From Tyto alba (lineage: Eukaryota; Chordata; Aves; Strigiformes; Tytonidae): a stretch of 64,000 nt of DNA. Of this stretch, positions 49,801 to 63,500 are shown piece by piece. A program made the translations under genes and the position numbers. The notes under the pieces are model-generated. The model saw only the letters and a program-made list of their open reading frames with translations. It was not told the origin of the DNA and searched no databases. The stretch spans positions 33,783,518 to 33,847,517 of the forward strand of contig NW_024881313.1 in NCBI RefSeq assembly GCF_018691265.1, written 5' to 3'. Each line of letters starts with the position of its first letter. Position 1 is the stretch's first letter.

Positions 49801-51359
49801 GATGAATTACATTTAGTAAAATACACAAAATTATTTTGTACTTAACTAACATCCTGAGCAGCTCCACTGGCAAATCAACACCTACATGCTGCAAACACAC
49901 AAATGTTCTGCTTTTCCAGAAACAGTGGCCAAGTGTGCCAGAAAAATACATGAATAAATAAATCAACCATTAATTGATCTCCTGTAGCACTGAGATCAGC
50001 TAGTTCGCTAATTTGAAAGTGACTTTTACATGTCTATTTTTGTCTTACCGTAAGCTTTTGCCATCACTAGGCACTCCTATGGCATCTTGGGGCACACCGC
50101 TGATCTCACTCCGCAGCTAGAAGTGTGGGGATTTTTCCTACACATTTGCTTTATGACATCTTTGATCTGATGTTTATACATAAAGACTCTCCTTAAAGGT
50201 ACAACTTCCTCTGCTCCCATTTCCTCCAGGAGAGCAGGAGTTTCCTACTAACTCCTATTAAACTGTCTGTTACGCTGAATTTTTTAATTTCACTGAAATA
50301 CTGAAGATGCGTCTACTCCATTCACCTAGCATGGTCTTGCAGAGCAAAGCAGACAGCAAACACACTCCCTTGCACCCATGCCCAGCTGACCCCAGGCTTG
50401 CCTCAATGTCCTCTCTCCCAGTCCACAGCGGCATCCAAGCAAGAAATAAGTTTTCTTCTCCCATATACAGAATTTTGCACCCACTTTCCATTTGCAAAAC
50501 TGGACCGTGAATACTTCTTCCCCCCTCACAATGCCATATGATTTAAATATTGAGTCACAAAGAAATCAAGCTTTTCATTTGTCCGCCAGAGTAAACAATA
50601 TCTGAAAAACAGTCTCTAAGATACACTGAAATAGAAAGTCTGTCTCTCCAGAATATCTGAGCATCCAGAAAGTTTTCAGCAGAAGTCTCACAGAAGCAGC
50701 AGGGCTGGTTAACGCTGCCAGTGGTGTGTGGGGTATGTTAAAAGGAGCACAGACTCTCATAAGATGCCTCTTCCACCTCCATTTAACTTCCCCCACTTAC
50801 AGCTTGTCCTTGCAAAGGCTAAGAGAAGCAAGCTGGAAATCTGAGCAGCACTGGGCTGCCATATATTTTTTTTAAAGTATGTACCAACACCCGTGTTATC
50901 ATCAGCTTTTGTTCCTTTTTTTTTTTTTTTTCCTCAGTTTTTTTCTTGGATGTAAGTTTATATGACATTAAAGAAGTCACCATTTTCCTTTGCAGATTAT
51001 GCATTAAAAATTATTGTGGAAAAATCTCCTTTCCTGCCATGCTGTCCAACAAAGACATTACTAACTCCAGCTTAAGGATTTACTTCTGCAGTAAAGTTTG
51101 ATCACTATAATGCACCATGTAATTCTCAGTTACTTACAGTTATATACCCCATAGACACTCCTACTCTAGCATAACGTGGCCTTTTTTCCAGCTTAGCTTG
51201 CCATTTTAACCAGTATAAGAGGTACTGGAAAAAAATAATATTTTCACTACAACAGAGGAAGATCTACAAGGGCGTTACATCCTCATAGTTACATTTTCAT
51301 GATACACAAGAGTCTTCACCATACTCCAGATCAGTTCTGTTCGATGTTGAATAACCAAC
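46804..51359. other. Gene-free stretch
   Basis: Unique sequence with short open frames on both strands. A minus-strand 134-codon frame at 49022-49426 matches no family I know. A T-rich run occurs near 50918-50931. A low-level resemblance to old interspersed repeats near 49200-49280 was not strong enough to annotate. Confidence 0.45.
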
Positions 51360-51600
51360 ATCCCCAGGAGTTTGGGTAACACTTACATGATTAAATCCAG
51401 GGCAACCAGACCAGCCAGCAGTTCAGTAGACTCAGGAACCACCAAATATGCATTTGCACCATTCAAATCCCTACCCATCACTTTCCTTTCCCCTATATAA
51501 ACTACCTGCTCTTCACTATCCATATATTTCCACCTTCCCACTGAAAGAATAAACCTGTACAAAACCTCACCAGTTCACCACCGTGCTAGCAGCAGGGAGC
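51360..51600 (+). promoter_or_regulatory. TATA and AATAAA pair in LTR-like spacing
   Basis: TATATAA at 51494-51500 is followed 54 bp later by AATAAA at 51548-51553, inside a pyrimidine-rich segment. This is the layout of a retroviral U3/R region. I found no TG/CA ends or target duplication, so it is annotated as a possible promoter or poly(A) unit and not as a defined LTR. Confidence 0.3.
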
Positions 51601-52544
51601 AGATCAGCAGAGCAAATGGCACTTCTGATTTCCCTGGTCATTGCTTCACATATTCTTACATTTGGAGCAAGACTTTAAATACATCAAGTGCAGCCACACA
51701 GGAAAGTCACTCATATTTCACTGCAATCAGAGCAGCTGATTTATGCCGGTCAAGTGGGACTTGGTCCTCTAAGCTGAGCAAGGCAAACCCATATTCAGGA
51801 AATACCAACCTGCTCTTACTCCACAAAAGCTCAAACAGAAATTATTCATGGAGACTGCTAACACAGAAGGCCAACAGTAACTACACACCAAGACTCCAGT
51901 GAAGGTTTTGACTGGTTGGGCTCCATGTACCATAAACTATAAAAACAGGAAAAGGCAGCAAGGAAAAGATTTGCATCTTTCCCACTTTGGTGTTACCTCT
52001 GCTGATGTCAGTACAGCTCCTATGGTTTCCACTTTCCAGGCAGCAAAGATGAAAAGAGATGTAAACCCTGAGTTTCTGACTCACACCTAACACATAACCT
52101 TTAGAATTACCTACCGCACCTGCTTTTCAACTGGCTGCATCAGTACATCTGACCACTGCATTCACACTCAGTAGTCATTCTGTCCTAACACAACAGGGAT
52201 CGAAATCTATGCTAGAAGGCAGCTGCCTATTATTCTAAATTAATGGGGAAGGCTGAATAGCTGCAGGTGCTTTTGACTCCTACAGGTGTAAAGCATGTGC
52301 TAGAATTCTGAGTGAGTCAATACACTCTGAGGTGAAGTCTTGAAGGTTTCTATTTTATCTAATTTGTTGTGTAATTACAAATGTACCAGTTCAGTTTGAC
52401 TTAAGTATATTTCTGCAGCAATAAGTAGTATTTTTCTTCAGTGGGCAAATGCTCCCAATATAAAATTTCTGGCAGCCAACTGGAACAAACGTTTAACTTA
52501 AAATCTTCAGTTTTTTTGTGAAAACAGAGAAAGAAGACTTAGAA
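51601..52544. other. Unassigned sequence before a CR1
   Basis: About 940 bp with short overlapping frames on both strands and no recognisable element. Confidence 0.5.
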
Positions 52545-53997
52545 AATTTGAGAAGTCACAGCAGTCTGGTCAAGTTCCCGCTGACTAGAAAAGGGGGAAC
52601 ATAACCCCCATTTTAAAAAGGGGGAAAAAAGACCACCCAGGAAACTACAGGTGAGTCAGTCTCACCTCTGTGCTCAGCAAGATCATGGAGATCATTCTTG
52701 GAAACTATGTTAGGGCACATGGAAAATAGGGAGCTGATTGGTGACAGCCAACACAGCTTCACTAAGGGTAAATTGAGCCCAATGAATTTGGTGGCCTTCT
52801 ACAATGGGATTACAGCACTGGCGGATAAGGGAAGAGAAACTGATGTCATCTACCCGGACTTGTGCAAAGCTTTTGACACTGTCCCACACAACATCCTTGT
52901 CTCTAAATTGGAGAGAAAAGGATTCTTGACAGATGGATCACTTCATGGATAAGGAATTGGCTGGATGGTTGCACTCAAAGAGTTGTGGTCAACGGCTCAA
53001 TTTCCAAGTGCAGAGCAGTGACGAGTGGCATTCCTCAGGGGTCGGTGTTGGGACAGGTGCTGTTTAACATCTTTGTTGGTGATATGGACAGTGGGATCGA
53101 GTGCACCCTCAGCACGTTCCCCAGTGGCACTGAGCTGTGTGGTGTGGTCAACACGCTGGAAGGAAGGGATGCCATTCAGAGGGACCTGGACAGGCTGGAG
53201 CGGTGGGCCCCTGCAAACCTCATGAAGTTCAAAAAGGCCAAGAGCAAGCTCCTGCACATGAGTTGGGACAATCCCAAGCACAAATACAGGCTGGGTGATG
53301 AGTGGATTGAAAGCAGCCCTGCAGAGAAAGACTTGGGTGTATTAGTGGATAGAGAACTGACTATGAGCCAGCAATGTGTGCTCACAGCCCAGAAAGCCAA
53401 CCATACCTTGGGCTGCATCAAGAGAAGTGTTGCCAGCAGATCGAGGGAGGTGATTCTTCCCATCTACTCCACTCTCATGAGACCACACCCCTGCAGTGTT
53501 TTGTCCAGCTCTGGGAACTCCAACATAAGATGGACATAAACCTGTTGGAGCAGGTCCAGAGGAGGCCATGAAGAAGATCAGGGGACTGGAGGACCTCCCC
53601 AATGAGAACATGAGATTGTTCAACCTGGAGAGGAGACGGCTCCAGGGAGACCTTACAGTGGCCTTCCAGCACTTAAAGGGGGCCAACAGGAAAGATGGGG
53701 AGGGACTCTTTATCATGGAGTGTAGGGATAGAACAAGGGATAATGCTTTTAAATTGAAAGAGGGTAGATGCAGATTAGACATAAGGAAGACATTTTTTAC
53801 TGTGAGGGTGGTGAGGCACTGGCACAGGGTGCCCAGAGAAGCTGTGGCTGCCCCCTCCCTGGAAGGGTTCAAGGCCAGGTTGGACGGAGCTTTGAGCAAC
53901 CTGGTCTGGTGGAAGGTGTCCCTGCCCATGGTAGGGGTGTTGGAACTAGATGTTCTTTAAGGTCCCTGCCAACCCAAACCATTCTATGATTCTATGA
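52545..53997 (+). mobile_element. CR1 LINE, 5'-truncated, RT fragment plus 3' UTR
   Basis: The best preserved CR1 in the window, about 1.45 kb. It begins inside ORF2 just before the RT ('tcaagttcccgctgactag'), runs through the RT and thumb, and ends in a 3' UTR with the diagnostic tail ATTCTATGATTCTATG at 53981-53996. 5' truncation is usual for CR1. No clear target duplication is visible, also usual for this family. The copy is less diverged than the other CR1s here, so it is probably one of the youngest. It is dead: the RT is frameshifted and the catalytic motif is lost. Confidence 0.95.
52698..53539 (+). pseudogene. CR1 ORF2 reverse transcriptase remnant, broken
   Basis: Non-LTR reverse transcriptase copies element RNA at the target site. 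Two plus-strand frames carry it, 52698-52952 and 52985-53539, in different phases, so a frameshift lies between them. The first has motif A as '[13 protein letters not shown]' (the usual Leu before Asp is Pro), with the Asp at about 52857. The second has motif B 'SGIPQGSVLG' near 53024-53053. Motif C, normally FADDTKL, reads FPSGTEL at 53117-53137, so both catalytic aspartates are gone. The thumb follows ('RLERWAPANLMKF', 'LGVLVDRELTMSQQC') to about 53500. The N-terminal endonuclease and ORF1 are absent. It cannot make active enzyme. The 195-codon minus-strand frame over 53342-53929 is an antisense shadow. Confidence 0.9.
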
Positions 53998-56900
53998 AAA
54001 TCCCATGGGAAATTGCCCAGAGGGGAGATTTTTCAACTATTGTTCTTTGTATCCATTCTTTATTAATCAGTCTTGACAATTTCAAATACCCTATCAAAAG
54101 CATAGGTTACATTTTGAGCTTTATACCTTCAGTGAGGTACTAACAGTGAGTGCTGAAGTGCAATGAAGTGTGGCACAGCAGACAACGCACCACCACCCAG
54201 ACAGACCATTCACAGCCTGGATTTACAATCAGAACTACCAGCATCCACATGCAGAATAATCTTTCCAGGGTAGTTTCATCCAGTCAGGGAAGATAAAAAT
54301 AAACGTGACTGACATGGATACTCAAGAAGCTGTCACACCATGCACATAACAATGGAAAATTCATTGATCATGGCCTCATGCATTATTTGTTGAAATTTTC
54401 TGCCAGACCCAACAGTTTCCAAAAGAGATGGAACAAAGCAACATGAACCTCAGTTCTTATCAGAATGAAGCCAATAATTCTTGGCTCATTTTTAACCCAA
54501 TCAAAACATCCGCTCTTTTGACTAAGGAATACAGGATGGCAGAGGTAGAAAGGTTTTAAATATGCTGTTTAATTTATCCCCCTTTCTCAAGGCAGAACTG
54601 ATTAATGGAAATTAAACGTGCAAAGTGAACAAGACAGCATCTCCAAAAAAAGTAGCTGATTCTTGAGGCATGAAAAAGATGTCAGATACTTCCCCAGAGG
54701 AATATCATAAACCAGGCTGATCTCAGCAGCCAAACTCTCATGAAGGAAACTCTCACACCTGTGTCCATTTCACCAATTCTGGTCAAATCCCAGGCAGATG
54801 AAAACCCATACGGAGCAGACTGCAGGACCAAAATGCTGTTTACATGGAAAACCTGTCAGTAGCAAACAATTTTATCTGCAGCTGTCAGCTAAATCTCATT
54901 TGAGAGAATGTGTCCTGCCAACCAATGCGAGCTTACATGTTTGTGAAAGGCAGGACCAGCACATTTTCAACACCACTCCACACTTTCTAATGTGAGTGCT
55001 AATGTTTCTAGCATATTACTTTCTAAATGTTGCAGCATGACATGCTTTATAGGAACTAATGAATCACACAGTAAAAACTAATTGCAATTTGCATACTGTT
55101 GTGAACGGAGTTTTGCAACATAAAAGCAATCAGCCAGCAATTAAAATGCTAATATGGGGCTGAACCTCATATAACAGTTTGCCAAAATCTAGTGCAATAC
55201 AGTGCTTCCTGGAGAATTTTGAACAGATGGAATTTAGTTAGTAGGTAGTCATTTCATCCAGATTATAAACCTTACCATGCTGGAGGAGGGTCCCCACCAT
55301 GATGTGTTACATATTTCCAGTATTAGAAATGGTAGTAAAAGATCATTGTATATTTTCTTCTTTGACTGTCTTTTTCTATTCACATGTAAATGATTAATAA
55401 AATCTTAGCAAGTCAGAAAGGAGTGGTACATAGAAGTGCTCTTTCTAAACACGGAGGCCTTGAATTTCTTTTTGTTGTAATATAGATGGACTCCCAATGT
55501 AGTGGTGGTCATCATCAACCCTACTTTTGTTTTTAATTATAAAAGCTCCTTTTCACAGATTCACTAATGGAAGATTGTGAATTGAACGAAACAATTACAA
55601 TTTAATTGGGTTCACCTCCCCCACATCCACTTTTTCTTCATTACATTCCTAATACTAAGACAATTGAAATACATTAATTAATTCAAGTGGGGGATTATTA
55701 ATTTTCAACATCATCACCCTTGGAGAAATTACCCGTAGTCTTGGAACAAAGCTCCCAGGAAGATGAGGAGCTACAGACTGTACCCTGTATACAGTTCTAG
55801 CACCAGTCACATAAGTCTTCATTTTCCCTGAGGATAAGAAAAGTCTCAGCGAGGTATGATCCTGGGGAGTTTGGGAATTATTCTTTAGCAAGTCTCATTT
55901 ATTGCAGGCTAGCCTTTAAGTTTGTTCAGACATTATTGGCAGCAACACTGGAGAAAGATGAACAAGCTCTAGACTGAATTAATGAACCCTTCATACTAAG
56001 TCATGTGCAAACAGGAGCCAGGTAAGGAGACCAGGGTAGTCACTGGGAACTCGGCTGTGTGTACATGGTGATGCCACCCAAAGCACTATCAGCTGAACAC
56101 AGGACATGGAAAGTCAATGAGAGACTCAAGAAAGTCCCAGGTCTTGCCTGCTTGGATGAAGCTATCTTTCAGCCACAAGAAATCTTGAGTCTTGGCTCTC
56201 AGGTCCTTGCACCCCCCCAGGCACAAAAGCAAGCCTGGTCTCAAGACATTGTCAGGCACAGGTAATTAATATAGATATCAAAAATGGACTGAACTGTTTT
56301 TTCTCACTCATCAGTGGCTTTCCTAGCTTCCTTAAGGTCTTCCATTCAAATTAAAGATATTTTTCTCATTTTGCTTACAATCCCTTTTCCTGTGCAGTGC
56401 TCTCCAGGAGACACTCTGCATGGAGAACCATGTCCCTTGCTTAATAATCGTGTCCCTTCCTCACCATTTTATCCTTAGCATCTCCAAATGCCCACTTTCC
56501 TCATCTCCTCTTCATTCCAGCCTGAGCTCCAGAGCAATATGCAACTAATGCTCCCAGCTAAAGCCCAGCAGTAAAACCCCATGCTCAGCACACCCTTCAC
56601 CATCTGCACTGCCCTCCCATGCATCCACCCTAAAAGGAAACAGGTCACAAAGTGCAGCAGTGGTCTGAAGGCATCACAGATGCCTAAAATGCAGAAGCTG
56701 TCCCAAAAGGTAAGAAACACCCCTTCGCCTACTCTGGAGGATGGCAGATCTCCTAAATGAGAGACAGGCTGGGGTTTGCTGCTGTATTTCACTGCTGTAG
56801 CTCTACCGGCACATCAGAAGAGAAGGGGTCATTTTGAGCCTACTTTAAATTTATGAAGTAGTAAACCTATTGCTCAGGGTAGCAAAAGGTGAATCGTCAT

Positions 56901-57340
56901 TAAAGGAGTGACCTGGACTCTGAAAGAGGTCTGTCAACAGAGGAATTGGAAACTTAAAGCATGACTTCCCAAATTACCGCTCTGAGATTGCTGTGGAAGA
57001 AAATTGCCAGGAGGAGCAGGGGGGGCAAAAACACATTACACATAAAAGTGTCTTTCATGATAGCAAGGCAGAGCCTTCTTTAACCAGGCTAGAAAGGGAG
57101 CAGATTTCACAAAAACCTTAGTATTCACGGAAGTCATAGAGATTTTCCTCTACCTGTTCCCCTAGGGTACCCAAAAATTGGCAGGAATGCTTATGATTCA
57201 TTGTCAAAACAGGAGAGCTCTGGTGCTCACCCTCACAGGCAATGCATCAGTACAGATACAACCTGTCTTTCTTAATGAGGGCTTTATGTTAAAAAATAAA
57301 AGCTGTTCTTCTCTAAGGTCCTCAGTACAGAGGAGAAGAT
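53998..57340. other. Gene-free stretch
   Basis: Unique sequence after the CR1 with scattered frames under 110 codons. I recognise no gene or element. Confidence 0.5.
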
Positions 57341-57560
57341 CAGTACCTTCATTTCACCGCAATGAGCAGAGTCTGTATCTAGGTGAAGGATGTGCCCCAA
57401 ATCGCACAACACCTTGGGTAAACCACCCAGTGCCATCATCACTGCATCATTCTGCTTCACGTAGAGCATGCCCATAAGGAAACAGGCAGTAAAACTCCGA
57501 ATCCCTCTTTCCAGACACCAAGGTCCCAAGCCCACACACTTACCACTCACCAATTTATAT
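57341..57560 (+). mobile_element. MIR-type (CORE-SINE) fragment
   Basis: The plus strand follows the right half of MIR. 'atttcaccgcaatgagcagag' stands for the 'attttacagatgaggaaactgag' block, and 'gtgccccaaatcgcacaac' for 'ttgcccaaggtcacacag'. After about 55 bp of extra sequence, 'aggcagtaaaactccgaa' stands for 'gtggcagagccgggattcgaa'. Then 'ctctttccagacaccaagg' matches the 'gtctgactccaaagc' region, followed by a decayed end near 57540-57560. Many substitutions fit the great age of MIR in amniotes. The call is from remembered consensus. Confidence 0.6.
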
Positions 57561-60500
57561 GTTGACTGGAGCCTATAGCACCACCACAGGTTTTAAGTAG
57601 TTTATTTGTCTTGCAGTAGGTGCACACGTTCCAGTCTGATCCAATTCTTCACTGCTTTATTCGTAACTACAGCCCTGACACCCATGCATTGCATAAAGGG
57701 GAAAATGGCTATAAATAGCTCTAAGCAATGGAAGTTGGCTGATATTACAAACATATTAATGAAATAATGTTGATTTGTATCTGCTGAAAATATGACCTTC
57801 ATAATGTATTTCTATACACATTTATGACAAGCTGGAAGCACACACATTATCTATTTTTTACCAGGCAGAAATAGCCACAGTGCACATTTGAATCATAAAT
57901 ACACTGAATTTAAAGATAAGTAAATTAAAGAAAAGCTGAGACATAAGTTGGACATGATAAAAAATGCTACTGTAATACCTTACAGTATTAAGCTCTGCCG
58001 TTCCCCTCTGATGCCTTGGGATAAATATTGCAATAGGGTTGAAGATCTCATTTCATTGTGCCCTGGGAAGGGATTGAGTTCAGACTGTCTGCTCTGGGAG
58101 CCTTAGAAAGAGACTCGCTCAATGACTTTGTAATACTTTGCTTTCAAGAAAAGATTTGGGATAAATGGGAATCTGAGCATACCTGAAGCTCTACTGTCTT
58201 ATTATTGTACCTGTGTGTACCACAAAACATCTCAGTGAACAGCAAGAGCAGAAATTTCTTTTGATTTAAAAAAACCCAATGTCCTACGCAGAAATAGTAT
58301 TTTCAAGGAAGGCACAAAAGCAACTAGATAATCAAAACAGCTCAGTATTTTCCAAATTTACACTTTCTTTTGTTTTATTCTTATGTATCTCTCTAATAGC
58401 ACAGCAGAGTGAAGGGAAGGAGGGAAAAAGGACTTTTGTGGTTAGCAAGGTGATTGCAATAGGAGCTTAATGTTCAGGAAGGATATGAAGGAGACAAAGG
58501 AGTAGACTCATGTCAAAAATAAAAGGTACTAAAAAGCACTTTCTCTTCTAACATAAGGTCAGAAGAAGAACCTGGCATGCCATGTTTTACTCCTTTGCAA
58601 GTGAGAGATAGAGCAATAACTCTCTCATTGCCTCTGGAGCAAGCCCCAAGAAAATAACTCAGGGAAAATCTCACAGTCTATTCCCTTGCAGGCAAATATT
58701 CATCCGAGGTTGCACTAGCAACCGGTGAGTTTACATGTGATTTCAGTAGACACCCTCCCACCCAGGGCAATAGCTCTCACTGTGGGAAAGAAAAGCTCAA
58801 AATAGTTATTGGAGACTTTCCCTGGGGTGGGACTCAGCTGCAGGACATTGGCCCCTGGCTCCCTGTGCACTGCAAAAGACCCAGGCAGGTGAGTTTTATG
58901 TACAACACCAACACCTGTGGTATGCAGATGTCCTCATGGCCACATCTCACCATCAGCATTGTGAGAAACCATCGCTGCTCTTCAGCCAAACCAGAGGTGT
59001 GGAGCTCCTGGGATCAGTGATAGTGCCCAACATCTGAGAAATGAGCTAAAATGGGATTCAGACCATTGTGAGGAATCAGAAACCTGATTAATGAGTTTGG
59101 GACTCATGTAACCTAGAAAGGGTAAGTGCCCGGGCCCTCCTCACCTCTGAGGTGGATTACAAAACCAGAAAGAAATTACACAAATGAGCATTTTTTAATA
59201 AGTTTGGGCTCCTGCAGCAGGACCTCACGCCCAGATCTTCTCTCATAATATTCCTGACATGGAGCACTATGGCAGCAGTTGTCAGTCACAGAATTTCTTA
59301 TTTTCAAGAAACACTAATGAGGTGAGTGCAATTAACAGATACAGAGGCACCATGGACCATGGTATACTGGCATCAGTAGATAAAATTTGCTTCAGGGGAC
59401 TGACAGAGATACAAGCACTGACAAGAAACCTGCTGAAAGAGGACAGAGCCATGGGCATAACCCAGAGCCCAATTCAGCCATTTGAAGGGACTTCAGAGCA
59501 AGAGGTAAGAAAGGATGGAGAGAAGGAAAATGGCTGAACCCAGACATTTTGAATGATCAACTCAGTAACAAGTAAACCTTCAGGGGCATTTCTGTGTTGC
59601 GGCTAACAGGCTTTCAAGTGGTGAACCATTATCACTTCCAAACAACAGCCCAGAAATCACTCAGAAATCACCATCATGGGAGCCAGGGCTTATGAAAATA
59701 AAGATAAAAATTAGAAAGGGAAGAAAGGAAAAGATGTTAACTACAAGAAAAGCATCAGCCTTCCCAGAGAAAATAATAAAATCATAAAGAAACAGAGCAG
59801 AATGAAGAGAGAGGTGAAAGAGCAAAGCTGTGAGAGAAGGTGTGAGAGACTGCTGTGCCACTGTGCAGCTCCCTTCCACACTATAGACAAGCTTGTAAGA
59901 AGGAAAGGAGAAGGAACAGAACAAATATAGGTCAGGGAGTGAAGGATGTGGGAAATTTAGACCATTTGAAAGAGACATAACTAGGGATTGTGACCTGACA
60001 GCACTGGATTGGGATGGCTGGAGAAGAAATAATAGGAAAAGGAATGAAAGGAGCAGAAAAGGAGGTACTCAGGTACCAGTGGGCTAGCTTTCACTAGAAG
60101 AGTGTTATGAAAAATTTATTTAAATAATCTTGTATGGGCATCTGAGGGTTTATCTCAGTTGGGTGTGGGAGGTGTTTTAATTTTACTATGAAGTGCTGGT
60201 CTATAGATCAAGTTTCTTCAAGCCAGGCCAATGTACAGTGGTTGAAGGCACCGTCTGAGTGCCACTGGTCCATCCGTGCTCTCATGGACCCCACAATAGC
60301 TGGGAGAGGTGAAGGCAGGGAAACGTAAAGCATGCATGTCCTTTGTGCTTGGGAGTAGTCAAGAAAATGCAGTGAAATGGGAAGAACTGAGGTCCCTGGG
60401 GAGGGTACTGGCTTTGTACAAAAATAATGGGCAAAGTCAGAGAGGTGAGATTTGATGAGGACAGAGATGTCAGGTCAGTGAGATGAAGGCTATAATTGAA

Positions 60501-63500
60501 TACAGTGAGGTTGTAGCAGAGGTAATTAGGGCTCAGTAAGCTGCAAAGGGCACAAATTAAATGAGGATAAAACAGAAGTTAAAGCATAAAGGCAGGGAGA
60601 GTGCTGGGTTTCTTTGCCAACGGCAATCTGGCTGATGAAGATCAATTAATTGAATCCAAAGAGCTGGGATGAGCCAGGCCTCCTGGGAAAACAGAGTTTG
60701 GGTTGTAAAGAGGAATAGAGCTGGTGAGAGAACACTGGGCGGTACTAAACAAAAGTAATTTGGTCTCAAAAGAAGACAAGAGGGAGCTTCCATGAAAGGA
60801 GAATTTAGGAAACAGTGCTGGCAGTGCAGGGAGGAAAATGATGAGAGAATTAAAGTTTGAAAAGAGCATCAGAGAGCAGGAAAACTGAAGAGAGGAAAGG
60901 GGAGAAGAGCGCAATCAGAAGTGGGAAGAATGAGGAACATCAATTAATTTGTGTCATTGTCAAGTTGTCAGACTGGAGAAGTGGGTAGTCAGAGACCTTA
61001 CCAAACCCAGCAGCTCTCCTCTAGTCAGTGGCCCACATACCCTGCCAATGAGCAGCACTCCATTCAACACTGTATTTCACCTGTTTTTCTCCTCCCTTTG
61101 TGCTGAAGCCATGAGGCATGTTAAAACTACCTGATGAAAGATAGAGTCATCCCTCCTGTTAAACGACTGAAATTATCAGCTGGAAAGCACTGCTGGTACT
61201 TTTCAGGATTTCTTTCTTCTCTAGTCCATCCTACTGGCGGAGGTCTGGCTTTGTGGTTAGAAATTTGGCTGCACCGAGATGTTTCCCAGCCCTTCCCAGG
61301 CACATGGTATTCTCAGAAAACAAGATGCAAAACTCCTCTCCTCCACCACCTCGTGTCTGGTGCTGGGGAGATTGAGGGTGGAGTCCCTGCTGGACAGCAT
61401 GGCTTGACACCCAACGCAAGCCTGGCTGGGCTCTCCAGTGCTGTGTGAAGGCTTCAGGCTTTGAGAGGGCTCTACCTCCATCTTCCCCATCAAAAACACA
61501 CAGAGGTCTTTAAAGCCCAAGTTCTGCACTTTGTCAGAGCACACACTAGAAGGAAGTCACTTTTAGGTGAAACTTGGGTCTTATGGGTGTGATGGACCAG
61601 GACCAGAAAGTAAACGGGTTGTAAGCAGATCTGTCCCAGTCTTTACATGCTGGGTCCATTCCTCCCAGCTGGATCTCAGCCCAGCAATCTTCAGCAACTT
61701 CTGGTGCTCAACAGACTCTGCATCCCCCAGGGTCTGTAGGAAATGTCTCCTTCCTTCCTTCCCCTTGAAGGCTTGAATGTGGGTCTGTTCCCTGACTCCT
61801 TTCAGATTTTCCTGGTCATTTCCTCTTCTACATCCTCATTGCAAGTCTCCCAGTCCCTGCACTCTGTGTCCTTACATCAAGGTGGGGTTCCCTAGTTAAG
61901 TGAGCTCTGCTGCTGGCTGAGAAGGAGCAGCTCTTCCCTCCCAGGATCCTCCCTGAACTCAAGCTGTACCAGCCTGGACAAGGTGATGAGGATGTCCTTT
62001 TCCCTGCTGCTTCACAGCTCTCTACACTTTATCTTCTATACCTAACAATAGACAAATGCAGGATTAATCCCCAAACTTCTTGAGCTCATGTTAATTAGAT
62101 TTGCAGCCTGGAAGAACAACACAGTGGTGAGATTTTTCATAATCCTGATTCAAATAAAGATAAAAATAGCCCTTGAGAAAGATATTTTTCCATGGATATT
62201 TACACACTTCCCTGCAGTGTCCATTCAAGAGGTGCAGCAAATGGAATTGATCCTAATTCTGTCAAAGACTGGTGGTGGATATATGCCAAATGCAGAAGTG
62301 AATTTACCAACAGAACAAAATCTGCCAAAGGTGATGGAGACACTTCCTTTCATTTTAATTTCTTGAGAGGAAACACGGTAGGTTTGTTTTAAAACAATCT
62401 ATGCAATATTGCAAGATGCCTTCCCACTGTGGGACTGTAGATAACGCTGATTAAAAAAAAAAATAATTTGTCACTTGAACAGTTTATAACCCAGCTATGC
62501 ACAATAAGGATGGAGATAAGAACAAATGGACCCCTGTCTCTGTTATTTTGAGAAAGAGAACATTGAGTATTACACATTTGCCTTGTCTGCAGACTAATTA
62601 CTGCTGTACCTGACCACCTTCATAAAGCACTCCTAGCTATGATGATTGAGAGCTTTATTATCTGTACCAGTACCTGATGTTCGTATTCTTTGAGTCAAAT
62701 GGGCAGGTCTATAGCATAAAAACAACATGTTCATGAACAGTTCATTTATTATATGGATCCTAGTAACATGAAAGTAGTCAAGAGAGATGAAGCGCCCACT
62801 AAGCTGGGAGTTGTACACATAGAGAGCATGCAAACTTTGCCCAAAGAGTTCCCAAACCCAGGAATTATTTTCTCTTTTTTTTTCTTTTTCTATTTTGCAA
62901 ACTGGAAACTCTGGCACGGAAAAGATTAAGCATTAAACTATTTGTTTAATGGCTGTAAAGTCTCCTCAGTGAAGATCAGATAAGATAGAAATCCAAAGGA
63001 GAATATGGCTAAGATCTGACCTTAGAAACATGCCAAACCAAAACAGACATTGCTGTTGTTCATTTGGCTGAGAGTACATGCCCACTGCTATAATTTCTGA
63101 CTCAGCAGTTACAGTGATAACCAAATTGCCAGGGCTGGCACTTGCTGCCTCCCCTGCAAAGTGAGAATCGGAGCCTTCCCACGGACCCCCAGCACAGACT
63201 CTTCCCCTATAGTCCAAGCTTGTCTCAGTGTCGGAGAAGACTTTTGCAATGTTGGCTGGTTTTTGTCCACTATACAGTGGAAAATTTATGGATTGCATCT
63301 GGGTTTTCCCTTCAAAAGCTGTTTTGGGTTTCCAGTACTACTTTGATTAGACTGATCCAAGTTACGCAATCAGTCCATTTTCTATTCCCAAAAGACAGAA
63401 GTGGTCTGACTGGAGTCCATATTTTCTGTCTGACTGCTTTTCATTTCACACTTCTTTGTTTTAATTACATTTTAAGATTAAATTCATGGATTGTAGTTAG

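Noticed and set aside
53342..53929. Minus-strand open frame of 195 codons, the longest in the window
   Set aside because: It lies wholly antisense to a CR1 RT and 3' UTR; such antisense frames are a known source of false gene calls in birds.
53568..53960. Plus-strand 130-codon frame after the RT
   Set aside because: It covers the conserved CR1 3' UTR, which often stays open in translation but is not part of ORF2.
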